NCBI GenBank assembly: GCA_029747585.1
Contig: JAPEVF010001244.1
Coordinates: 1 to 11,972, forward strand
DNA: 11,972 nucleotides
Reading direction: 5' to 3'
Source: Pleurotus djamor
Taxonomy: Eukaryota; Basidiomycota; Agaricomycetes; Agaricales; Pleurotaceae
Part shown: positions 1 to 8,783 of the stretch, one piece after another
How positions within the stretch are numbered: the stretch's first letter is position 1
Layout of the letters: each line of letters opens with the position of its first letter
Translations under genes and position numbers: made by a program
Notes under the pieces: generated by a model
What the model saw: the letters and a program-made list of their open reading frames with translations, nothing else
Database searches by the model: none
Told to the model about the DNA's origin: nothing

Positions 1-1038
1 GACTTTTGTTGCGCCTTCTTCGACTGTGTCATTCCTTCGTCGTCTTCTATTGTCGTCGAGTCTTCGACTTCCTCAGAGGCTCGATCCATCACGCTGAACA
101 GGGCTTTGAAGGGTGGTATTGCAACGCAAGGCCCAACCACCTCGTCTACGACACCAGCTCCGACCACAACGAGTGCACCCCCACCAGCACCTACCACTAG
201 CTCTGCTGCTCCGCCGCCACCGCCGCCACCGCCTCCACCACCTCCACCAACTACTACTTCCAAGCCTCCGGCGAGATCGACTCCTCCCCCTTCTCCTCCC
301 CCACCGCCCCCTCCTGCTCCCAAGCCAGAACCTCAACCTGCACCTGCACCTCCTTCAGGAGGAAGCAGCTCTGGCGCAAGTGGAGGAGACATTGGCACGT
401 ACCTGTCTGCCCACAACTCCTTCCGTGCCCAACATGGTGCCTCGCCGTTAACCTGGAGCGACAACTTGGCCAACAAGGCACAGCAATGGGCTAACAACTG
501 CAAGTTTGAACACTCCAAAGGCACACTCGGCGCGTTTGGAGGTTCGTCGTTGTTCTCATAATCATATCTTGATGTCCCTTAACGCTTCTCGCGTCTCTAG
601 AGAACTTGGCTGCTGGCACTGGTAGTAGTTATGGTATTGAGTCTGCCATCAAGTCTTGGACGGACGAAGTTAGTGAGTAACCAAACCCTTGTGGAGATCA
701 GGACCAGACGCTGATGGCTGTCTCACAGAGGACTACAATCCTAACAACCCTGTTCCATCTCACTTTACGCAAGTGGTCTGGAAAGGAAGCTCCCAGGTCG
801 GTTGCGCCCTCGCTCTTTGTGATGGAATTTTTGATGCTCGCTTCGGGGTAAGTTGGCCTTGGTTATCGGTACTCTCATCATCTGACCCCATGCGTTTAGA
901 AAGCGAAATACTTCGTTTGTGAATATTCCGCGCAAGGAAACATTATCGGCGAGTTCGCGTGCGTGTCTTTTTCTCCCCATTCCCATAGAGTCCAATTGAC
1001 CTAAGCCATGTTTCTACAGTCAAAATGTACAAGCTTAA
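1..1038 (+). CDS. Secreted CAP/SCP-domain (PR-1/Pry-like) protein, 5' partial
   Basis: Secreted CAP superfamily protein; fungal Pry members bind sterols and fatty acids outside the cell, but the ligand here is inferred. Exons: <1-541, 601-672, 729-847, 900-958, 1020-1038. Introns are 52-61 nt with GT-AG ends. The first exon is open to the window edge; no ATG or signal peptide is visible, so the start lies outside or beyond an unresolved upstream intron. Thr/Ser/Pro-rich sequence with a run of 13 prolines (about 205-255) precedes the CAP domain (from about 391). Spliced motifs include HNSFRAQHG, FGENLAAGTG (made by joining exons 1 and 2), HFTQVVW (CAP1 signature) and YFVCEYSAQGNIIGEF (CAP2-like). 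The His and Glu of the CAP cavity are present, and cysteines sit in NNCKF, VGCALALCDG and FVCEY. The family call is firm; the 5' end is not. Confidence 0.9.
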
Positions 1039-1348
1039 AATCATTTACCCACTGTGTCATTGCTACCGTTTCGCTTTATCCTACCGATGTATTTTTACAC
1101 TTTTTATTTTTCCTTCCTTGTCTATCTCTTTTTGGTGCATCTGGATGCATAGATATCTACCTACCACGCTTAGAACGTGGTCCCACAATATACTCGTTGA
1201 AACCCCCATACATAATTTAAACTTCTTGAGACGTTCACAGAAGGTGTCGGACGGGCAGCCCCAATCCTCGCGGTGCTTGAACTTGGCTCGCGGCGCTAAA
1301 CGGCAACCTCGCATCTTCCACCAAGTACATGACTTCGAAAGCGGCGTC
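1039..1348. other. Intergenic: CAP gene 3' side and dlt1 promoter
   Basis: About 310 bases between the CAP stop codon and the chosen dlt1 ATG. It is T-rich at 1092-1130. A reading frame is open through it upstream of the dlt1 ATG, but the translation shows no family features and I see no splice-supported gene. No convincing TATA box or terminator was recognised. Confidence 0.5.
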
Positions 1349-2497
1349 ATGTTTTCTTCTCCCGTTCGCAAGACTCTTTCAGGGATAGGATATGTTATCC
1401 TTGTCATTGCGACGATATGCGCGACGAGCTTGTCGTGTGTAGCCCTTCTATCCCAAGCGGTTCGGACGTCTCCTCGCCGATCATGGACGAATAACTTCGA
1501 TACAATTGTGATAGGAGCATCTTACATTATCGTGGTACGTGTTACTTCCTGCTTTGCACATTCACCTTCGCGGCTGCTTTTCGACTTCTGGCTTTGCTCT
1601 TCATGCCATTGTTCGTATATTGACCATCCTTTCGGTAGCTTGTTGCCTCGCTCTCCTTCTGTGTCAAACGGCGCATCGCAGTCAGATTGAGGCTGCAACG
1701 CATCTCCAAGGTCTATAGCACAATAGGAAAAAAACGACGTTCCGAAGGTATGTAATGCCGCAGCTAACTTGTAACAAGAGCTGATTGGTTTCGGTCAGTC
1801 GGTTCACCGATACATCGAACAGGAGTATGCTCGTGCGTGTTTGGTCGCGTACGAGTCGTTGCCCAAGGATGCATTTCATGAAGGGTGGGGTAGGCCTGGT
1901 GGGTATCTGCTCCTCCAACCCCAAACTTAAACTGATGAATACTGTCCGTACGCTAGGAACGAAATACGAAGGCGTCAGGTTCAGGCGTGCATTGCTTGAC
2001 ACGATCCCCAGGATCGGTTAGTTTTTCTTCATTCTTTCATACACTAGGACCCCCTGCTGACTACAATATGTTTTTCATCTACCATCCTTGTGTCTTTGAA
2101 ACGACCTTGTCCGATACCACCAGACAAACTAGCTCGAACTATCATCCCATCCCATCCATCCATGAAGCCTCATGCTCGCATGCTTCACCACTTTCGCTTC
2201 ATCCTTCCCCTCCTTCCAAGCATCGCATCTGACGAAGAACACATCTCATTTCTTCATTATTACGACTCGGCAATCCAGATCGCTCGGAATTCATCCAAAG
2301 AACCTTCCGAAGCAGAATTCGAGATCGGTATGCACGCTGCTCAAGCCATTATTGATTGGTGAGAATGAGACTGCTTTTTCATGCCTCCTGACCCTTGCTA
2401 ACTCGAAACGCCTGACAGCCTTACGGAATGTCAATTAGACGTAATGGAGGGTTCAACCACTCAACTGGACGGTTCTACATTCACCGAGTCGTCTTAA
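1349..2497 (+). CDS. dlt1: Dlt1 family (defect at low temperature 1) membrane protein, with apparent frameshift
   Basis: Fungal two-pass membrane protein of the Dlt1 family; the yeast gene is needed for normal growth in the cold, and its biochemical role is unknown. Exons: 1349-1534, 1639-1747, 1799-1898, 1957-2016, 2124-2358, 2419-2497. Total length is 769 nt, one more than a multiple of three; without the extra base the product is 255 aa. The ATG at 1349 is the in-frame Met just before the first hydrophobic segment (residues about 13-34). The second (about 52-70) spans the exon 1/2 junction and is followed by a basic stretch. Recognisable family motifs are DVPKSVHRYIEQEY, EGWGRPGTKYEG (across intron 3) and HARMLHHFRFILPLL. 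The frame changes at an A7 run (1728-1734): six As would read GKNDVPK smoothly. It converges on the GST gene, with 96 bases between stop codons. Confidence 0.85.
1728..1734 (+). other. A7 run carrying an apparent +1 frameshift in dlt1
   Basis: Upstream codons read ...STIG in one frame, and downstream codons read DVPKSVHRY in the frame one base later. Removing one A restores a continuous frame across the exon. No splice pair in exon 2 repairs it: 1710 is the only phase-matching donor and would delete conserved sequence. Confidence 0.8.
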
Positions 2498-2593
2498 TTC
2501 CGACTCTCCGACAAGGACAAGACAAGAAACCAACTCTCATTGGAACTATACTGTTATACAACCCTACAAACTACCCTGCGCGCGTTCAGCTGT

Positions 2594-3697
2594 TTAATGA
2601 AGTCCCTGAGCATACACTTCCTTCCAGCTATCCCTATCAGCCCACGCCTTCCAATACGCTACCACTTTCGGCGGGAGATCGCTTCCAATCGAGTTCTTCA
2701 AGGCCTCGAGACCCTCTTCAGTCTTCACTGCTCCGGACGTGGCCGCGATACGGGCAAGCCAAGCGGCAAGGTGGAAATCATCTTCACCTGGAGTACTTCC
2801 GCCGATGAAAACGCTCTCAGCAGGGAGACGTTTTGGGATGGAATTCGAGAGGTAGCTGACGACGTTTGCAAAGTGGTCTTGTGATTGCTTGAAGAACGCA
2901 TCTGCGGGCACTCTGCCCTCATAGATGTCCAGGAGCCCTCCGTTTCCAGCAATCTTCGCCGCGTAGAATTGGGCGAACTCCTTTCCCTCTTCGGAAGCAG
3001 CGGCTTCCTTCAACGCTACTTGCCCTGAGAACGATCAGATTAGTATGGCTCGTGGAAGGTTCCTACTGCGGAAGAAAGAGGGACCTACGGTTGTAAACGA
3101 ATGTATACGGTAAACTCGCCACTTTGGCGGACAATTCTTCTGGATTCCTCTGTGTTTCAGGTGAACAAGGATACCAAAAACCCACATATGCCGTCAACTT
3201 ACTGCGAGGAGCAACGCGAAGTTCGGATCAATACTATCCTCGTGGACTTCCTTGATGAACTCTGGGTTGCCCGTCTTGACGTTCTTCGGTGCATGCTTCA
3301 CCAGATAATCTATAACATCGTTGGTGTTGGTGTACACTTGACCACCAGCTTCGAGGGTTGGCAATGTGGCATTCGGATTCTACGAACAATGGACGACGAA
3401 TCAGAATCAATGCCTGCGATCGTTTTTTTTGAGCACGGGGTTGAAACGCGTACGATTTTAATGAAAGAGGGCTTGAAGTTCTCCCCGAGGACGAGGTTGA
3501 CTGTCTCCGTGTTGATGTCATCAGAAGAGTACCCTAGTTCGCGACTAATTAAAAGCAACGCCCAATGAAAATCAGTTATCTCGATACAATGTGAAGAGTA
3601 CGAGGGCGTGGACGACGACATACATTGCGAGTTCCGGTGCAGCAGACCAAACGGAGCCGCCAAAGGTATAGAGTTTGGGTTTGCTTGATTCGGCCAT
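2594..3697 (-). CDS. Glutathione S-transferase-like protein
   Basis: Predicted 277-aa soluble GST-fold protein; the substrate is not predictable. Exons in coding order: 3697-3624, 3544-3454, 3379-3203, 3149-3089, 3024-2594. Introns are 79, 74, 53 and 64 nt with GT-AG ends. Phases join exactly and total 834 nt. The N-terminal thioredoxin-like half begins with KPKLYTFGGSVWSAAPELA and has the cis-proline loop in NPNATLPTLE (Pro62) followed by NTNDVIDYLV. The C-terminal helical half contains SVFIGGSTPGEDDFHLAAW, the usual GST C-domain pattern with a conserved Asp. No canonical catalytic Tyr or Cys is evident; Ser15 or Ser18 is the only obvious candidate near the N-terminus. The ATG at 3697 is the first Met and puts the beta strand at the expected distance. 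A Cbf1-type site lies about 160 bases upstream. It could equally be a non-catalytic GST-fold protein. Confidence 0.85.
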
Positions 3698-3855
3698 TTC
3701 TTCGTTCTCGTGGATTCTAAGCTTTCAAAGTTGCGTTTGGGTATGGAGATGGGAGAGACGCGTTTGGTATATTGCACTGAGACGCAGTTGACGAGGCCTT
3801 GAGGTTGTTGATATTCCTATTTCCTGGTGTAGTTGTGGTACTTATACTGGTCCCC

Positions 3856-3863
3856 CACGTGAC
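3856..3863 (-). promoter_or_regulatory. GTCACGTG E-box (Cbf1/CDEI-like) upstream of GST gene
   Basis: The minus strand reads GGTCACGTG, matching the RTCACGTG bHLH consensus (Cbf1, and related sterol or sulphur regulators in fungi). It lies about 160 bases upstream of the GST start codon. The same nine bases occur in the cbr1/phosphatase promoter. Binding is inferred from the motif alone. Confidence 0.4.
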
Positions 3864-4342
3864 CGTATGATGAGTTCAGTCAGCCGCTTACCGCTCATAC
3901 CCATCATTCCATGTTATTCTGGCTGACCGGGAAACCAGCTTCTTTGTGTTTTGCGTCGCATGTACTGCTTATCTCGGTGATGGTGGGTCAGATGACAGTA
4001 GAATGATGCAGTGCGCATCGCCCACTTGCAGTTACCAAGCTCGTCACGTTGGACTATGTTTAAGCACACAGGGGACGAAAGAGACGGTTAGAGATCGCGT
4101 CTCGTAGGCTCGTGTTGATGGAATCGATCGCGTGAAGCATGACCGGTGGGTACTTGGATGTGGTTCACCCAACTAATGATACTATGTTCATTAACTTGAT
4201 CGCGATGCTGATTGTTTGAAGTGGATCGTCCACGCCCCGTGTCCTCATACCTCGGGTGAGTCCGATCAGAACTCGAAGCATTGGTTGGCTGAATGAGTGT
4301 TCCGAGATGTACTTCTCAAGATTGGCGGATGCATCCACTCAG

Positions 4343-4406
4343 ATACGAAGTTAATGATTGATAGGAGATGCTCCTATCGATATTCTATTTTCAGCAGACT
4401 TCGTAT
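4343..4406. repeat. Nested inverted repeat (palindrome within a palindrome)
   Basis: Outer 9-bp arms ATACGAAGT (4343-4351) and ACTTCGTAT (4398-4406) enclose an inner perfect hairpin, GATAGGAG (4360-4367), loop ATG, CTCCTATC (4371-4378). The block lies 64-127 bases downstream of the cbr1 stop codon, so it could fold in that gene's 3' UTR or mark its 3' end. No coding potential is visible. Confidence 0.6.
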
Positions 4407-4469
4407 GAAACCTGCCTAAGCCCAAGGGATATACTCTATTGGAGATGCTTAATAGATATGTAATCCTGC

Positions 4470-5696
4470 TCAGAAGAGGAAGACCTGATGCGAGGAAGAA
4501 GGATGATGAGTCAGACTGGCAAAAACAGCAAAGGGGCATGGTGTTTACCTGGTCGACGAGTTTGCTAACAGTTCTGGGTGCAGGGTATTTGAGCTCTTCA
4601 AGATGTTTCTTCATGGCGGTCATCATGGGGGGGCGGGCCGCACATGAGAATCTTGATGTCGGCCGAGGTGGGCGGAAGGTGGGCCTGGATCTGCTCTTTG
4701 GTGACGAAGCCGACACCACCCTTCCAACCTTCAGGTGCGTTGTTGAGGACGTAATAAACCTTGAATCTATCCGAGTTGACGTCGGCGAGTTCATCAAGCT
4801 CCTTTTTGAGAAGGATGTCCTCGCTGTTTACGTTCGCGTAGATGAGGCTGAGCTTTGTCTTGTCCAGGGGGTTCTTGAGAGCGGCGCGAATGATCTGGAG
4901 CATGGGCGTAATTCCGGTACCTCCGGCAATCATGCCCAGGGAAGTAGCGAGTGTGGGGGAATAGTTGAACTGGCCCTTGGGACCTTTGATGCGGACCTTG
5001 TCGCCGAGCTTGAGGAGCGAAAAGATACGTGAAATATTTCCCTTCTCGTAGGACTTAATGAGGAGGTCAAAGTGTCCCAGGTCATCATCGGAGGAAGTAG
5101 GAGTGTAAGAGCGCATAATGTCTTTTCCATTTATTTCGGCAGAGACGGATATGTGCTGGCCAATTGGCAGCCCGAGGACATCTTGAGGATGCGGCAAGGA
5201 GAAACGGTAGCTAAAGTGAGACACGTATTAGTGAACCGTTTACTTTGAGTAGTTAGAGGTGTATACATTGCAGTGTTGGGGGAAATGACAATCTTCTCCT
5301 TGAGGGGGAATTCCTGCCAAACTTGAGGATCCAAAACGGGTTTGCGACCTAGCGAACGCGTGCATCCGGTGAGCTGACGCGAACACGTGGGAGAATGAGA
5401 AAATGAAAGGACGCACGTCTGTGTGCTACTTTAACGTAGAGAAACACGGTTGTGATGACGGTAAGGGTGAGAGCGAGGGTTTGGGGAGTGAGAATGTGTT
5501 TGAGATCGTGCATGAGGCCCGTGGTGAATTCTCCGTTTCCTTCCTTCATGGGATTTTCTTCCAAGCCAATGAGAATAAGCCTTGAGACGTCGTAGCCTGC
5601 CTCGTTGAGTTTTTTGTAGGCAAAATAGGCTGCGGAGTAGAGGAAGATGGAGGAGAAGAGGAAAGAGGCGAGAAACGCAAACTGAAAACGATTCAT
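4470..5696 (-). CDS. cbr1: NADH-cytochrome b5 reductase, with apparent frameshift
   Basis: Membrane-anchored FAD flavoenzyme passing electrons from NADH to cytochrome b5 for fatty-acid desaturation and sterol synthesis, at the ER or mitochondrial outer membrane. Exons in coding order: 5696-5430, 5373-5267, 5210-4549, 4484-4470. Introns are 56, 56 and 64 nt. Total length is 1051 nt, one base over; corrected product 349 aa. Motifs in order: [21 protein letters not shown]-binding [18 protein letters not shown]-binding [19 protein letters not shown], and C-terminal [16 protein letters not shown]. The last five codons form a separate 15-nt exon. The frame breaks at the C run encoding CGPPP (4627-4633 on +), where six Cs instead of seven would be continuous. 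Exon 1 gives an unusually long N-terminus with two hydrophobic segments (about 6-27 and 70-88); Met50 or Met62 may be the true start, leaving the usual single anchor. Confidence 0.93.
4627..4633 (-). other. C7 run (G7 on +) carrying an apparent +1 frameshift in cbr1
   Basis: The conserved nucleotide-binding motif CGPPPMM is split between two frames exactly at this run. Upstream residues end CGPPP; downstream residues [18 protein letters not shown] continue one base later. Deleting one C gives an unbroken enzyme. No intron pair could explain it without removing the motif. Confidence 0.85.
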
Positions 5697-6017
5697 TCAG
5701 AAATGGGCTTGGGGATTCGTTAGGCGCTGGCCAGGGGCTCGTTTTGGGACAACAACCATCAATTGGTCACGTGCCAGGAGATATGGAGGTGGTTTGAGTG
5801 GTTTCGAGTTTTCCAAGGTTGCGCTTGTTCCACCAACTCTTGAACCGTTCAAAAATTCCCGTTTCCTCCTTTTCCTCTTCTTTCTCTCTCCTTTTCCTTT
5901 CTGTCTGCTTCTTACTTCCTCGTTTATATTTCATCGTTCCCGGCAATCGTCCTTTTCAAAGCAAATCGATAGCTTCGCTCGTTTCAAAACGCTGGCGTAC
6001 TCCCTTTAGCCTCGCAC
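5697..6017. promoter_or_regulatory. Divergent promoter between cbr1 and the phosphatase gene
   Basis: 321 bases between two head-to-head start codons. The cbr1-proximal half holds ATTGG (a reversed CCAAT box) directly abutting TCACGTG at 5762-5773. The phosphatase-proximal half has a strong pyrimidine-rich tract at about 5863-5932, a common core-promoter feature just upstream of transcription starts in fungi. No clear TATA box was seen. Confidence 0.6.
5766..5773 (+). promoter_or_regulatory. GTCACGTG E-box adjoining a CCAAT box
   Basis: The + strand reads ATTGGTCACGTG (5762-5773): an inverted CCAAT (HAP-complex) pentamer fused to the RTCACGTG bHLH consensus. It lies about 70 bases upstream of the cbr1 start and about 245 upstream of the phosphatase start. 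It shares GGTCACGTG with the GST promoter element. Function is inferred from the motif. Confidence 0.45.
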
Positions 6018-8783
6018 ATGCCGCAGCAAATGCCTCAGCCAATGCCCCAGCCAGCTCAGAAACAGAGAAAGCGCCCTCCTGCTGCACTGCGCATCGACAC
6101 TCCCGCCCACAACCCTCAAATAGCCCACGTAGTCCAGGACTCCATCACCTCCGCCTCTGCCACAGACTCTGCCGCTTCAGATTATTTTTCTTCGCCTTTC
6201 AATAACATGCCCCGCTCTTCAAGGAACAAGCTCTCCCTCACACTCTCATCTGCTCGGTCCTCTACCCATTCCCTGACCCTCGTAGACCGGGCAGATGAGC
6301 CACCTCAAACGGCAGATCCAACAAGCAGGCCAAATCGACCCAGGCGGCCTTCTGTCATCTCCCTGCCTCCCCCTTCAAATCCAACCTCTCTTCTCCAGCG
6401 GAGAGAGGAAGAAGAGGGTGATGGGGAGCCCTCCTACTCAGATGGTCCTATCCAGATCATCCCCAACGTATGGCTAGGCTCCGAAGAGAACGCTCGCGAT
6501 TGGAAAACCCTCCATACACTGGGAATCAAGTGTATTCTCAATGTTGCAAAGGAGGTTTCGTCTCCATTCGACTCGGTCGCCTCCATTGTCCCCCGCCCTC
6601 TAAGACCCGTCGCTTCAACCCCAAATCTCAATAACAGCAAGGACGAGTCCAAAGGGACCTACTATCCCCCACATGTGCCCAGTGGCAGACCTGACATGCA
6701 TTACCTCAAAATGCAATGGTCGCATGGGCAACAGAATCTCGTCGACGAAGGCTTCCCAGATGCAATGTCCTTCTGTGACGCCGCTCAAGACCGCGGTGAA
6801 GGCGTTCTCATACAGTACGTCGCTTGCTTTTCCATCACAGGCTGTCACTACAGCCTGCTATTCAAATCGCTAACAGTCTTCTACAGCTGTCAATGTGGTG
6901 TTTCCCGCTCTGCCACCATGGTCATTGCCTTAGTCATGCGGGCGGCTGCCGAAAATTCCCCTCATGTTCCCCCGGAGATATGGGAACTCAAAGGTATGCA
7001 AGGTGCCTACTCGTATGTCAAGGAGAAGAGTAAATGGGTTAGCCCAAATATGTCGTAAGTGCTGATCTGTTGGCTAGTCGATTCCTATCAGAGCCGCGGT
7101 TCGCTCGCAACGGACCCGGCTCCTCCTTCCCGTCTCCAATACAACGGGTCACCAGAAGCTGATGATGCCTTTTCTAGACTGATCTATCAGCTCATCGAAT
7201 ACGAACGCAAATTGAAGGGCGATTCGTCCCCTGCGTCCTCGGAGCGCTCGTCTGCTATTGCCGAAGAGGAGGAGGAATGGGGTCGCCGTCGTAGACTGCT
7301 GGACGAGTCGGAAGGCGAAGATGATGCACAGGCTGAAGCTGAGAGGGAAAGCAATGCTGTCTTGGCGGAAGCTCAGGCGTTGGATAAGGCCATGGAAGCC
7401 CGAATCGTCGCGAAGAGAGCCTCGGCATCCTCATTGACTTCTAATTCCTCTGGTCTAGGTAACGGAGTAGGCATGGGCCCCGCCTGGCGCAACCGCTATG
7501 CTGCTCGCAAACGCACTGGTTCTGTCGCGTCCAGTTGTCATAGTATGATCAGCGAAGACTTGGTTGAAGAAGACGAAGAACCGGCCCTCCTCGGTGTTGG
7601 CGGTGGATTTGATGATGACAGACCTCGGTTATCTTTTGCATCATCGACAAACTCGTCTGCAACCTCTTCAGTTGATCCCGAGTCCGCTACCAACTCGCCT
7701 GAGGACGGTGATGGCACTTACCCCAATGTTTCCAGCCCCAGTGATGACATCTTCACTCCCGCCACCGCTCGCCCTCTGCCTTCCATCTCTGCATTCCCCC
7801 TCCCTCCGCCATCGGCCCCTGCTTGGAAAACTTCCTTCAGTGCTCAACGCATTTCTGTGCCACATACCGCTTCCCGAGCCACCTTTGACTTGTCAGTTGG
7901 CCCCCTCGATAGGTCAAGTGTTCCCCGTTCTGCTTTCGAGGATGTGTCGACCACTCCCAAGCCTGTGACCAAACCCATCAAATCCAGGAAGCGGCCTCCC
8001 CTTGGTAGCCTCGTTTTGCCGCCTGTCCCCTCATCGCCCATTACAATCATTGCAGATGAACCTGAGTCGCCCGTTGCTTCCCAGAGTCAAACTGATGTTG
8101 TGTCTGACTCAAGTTCTACGAGTGATATCGTCTCGCAGCGACCTATTCCACCTCCCCGCGCATCCGTTCCTCTTCGCATTCGCACGGAATCTCGGAAACC
8201 AGTTCCCCCGCCACTACATCTGCGCAACTCTACACCCCCCAAGGCTATCTACTCAGCCTCTTCCTCTTTGGAATCTCAGCATTCCAATCACGCTCGATCG
8301 AATTCCCTATCTTCCTCATCATCGTCCGTCTCAAATTCACAATCCATTTCGGTCGCATCGTCCCGTCATTCCTCCTCTTCATCATTATCTATCCAACTTC
8401 CCACACGTCCATCATTACAATCTCGCAAAACGTCGCAACCGGTACCATCTCAAGCACCCATGCGGCCGTCCTTACCTCGGTCTCAATCGACTTTGAACAC
8501 GCCTTCACAAACGTTGTTTGTGTTCCCTCCATCACCAACGTTGAACACTCGCACTCCGTCGACTATGACGCTTACGATGTCTCATTCCGTCCCTTCTATG
8601 GACCATCGATCGACTTCAATGAGAAGTGGGCCTGTACCATTCCCGAGTCTGTCGACACCGCGGGTTGAGACGTTCAAAGGCAAACACGGTCGTACGAGGA
8701 GTTTCATCGGCCTCGGCGCACCGTCAACACCAACGACGGCCTGCTCGCGAGTCGATGCAAAAGGCTGGGTTGGCGTTGAGTAA
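6018..8783 (+). CDS. Dual-specificity (MAP kinase-type) protein phosphatase
   Basis: Predicted 856-aa cysteine-based phosphatase, probably a MAPK phosphatase of the Msg5/MKP type removing phosphate from the kinase activation-loop Thr and Tyr. Exons: 6018-6814, 6887-7054, 7178-8783. Introns are 72 and 123 nt; phases join exactly (2571 nt). The catalytic domain runs from about 145 (IQIIPNVWLGSEENARDW) to about 325. The active-site loop HCQCGVSRSAT (Cys267, Arg273) is created by splicing exons 1 and 2, and SPNMSLIYQLIEYERKL by splicing exons 2 and 3. About 44 extra residues (182-225) sit between ILNVAKEV and DMHYLKMQW. The remaining C-terminus (>500 residues) is Ser/Pro/Thr-rich and probably disordered. 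Docking-like motifs: KQRKRPPAALRI (15-26), KSRKRPPLGSLVL (590-602) and FVFP (769-772). The exact orthologue is uncertain. Confidence 0.9.

Larger units (their letters stand above)
3698..4469. other. Intergenic: GST promoter and cbr1 3' region
   Basis: About 770 bases between two minus-strand genes. Open frames here are short and show no protein-family character or codon pattern. The GST side carries a GTCACGTG element; the cbr1 side carries a nested palindrome. A GGTTC-containing stretch near 4160 was examined for a tRNA and does not fold as one. Nothing else is supported. Confidence 0.5.

Noticed and set aside
1025..1348. Extension of the dlt1 frame upstream to 1025
   Set aside because: Overlaps the last CAP codons and would add sequence without family character; the ATG at 1349 places the first membrane helix as expected.
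1748..1778. 31-nt intron that would restore the dlt1 frame
   Set aside because: Too short for a functional spliceosomal intron, and it would insert a non-family peptide in place of the natural DVPK|SVHR join.
4140..4195. Possible tRNA because of GGTTC-like sequence
   Set aside because: Flanking bases cannot pair into a T arm or acceptor stem and no anticodon arm is found.
4439..5032. Long + strand open frame (197 codons)
   Set aside because: Lies antisense over the cbr1 coding exon, whose motifs prove the minus strand is coding.
7059..7177. Reading the frame at 7059 as the start of a separate phosphatase-tail gene
   Set aside because: Splicing 7054 to 7178 joins SPNMS to LIYQLIEYERKL, a continuous C-terminal helix of the phosphatase domain, with matching phase; the intervening segment contains a stop in the joined frame.
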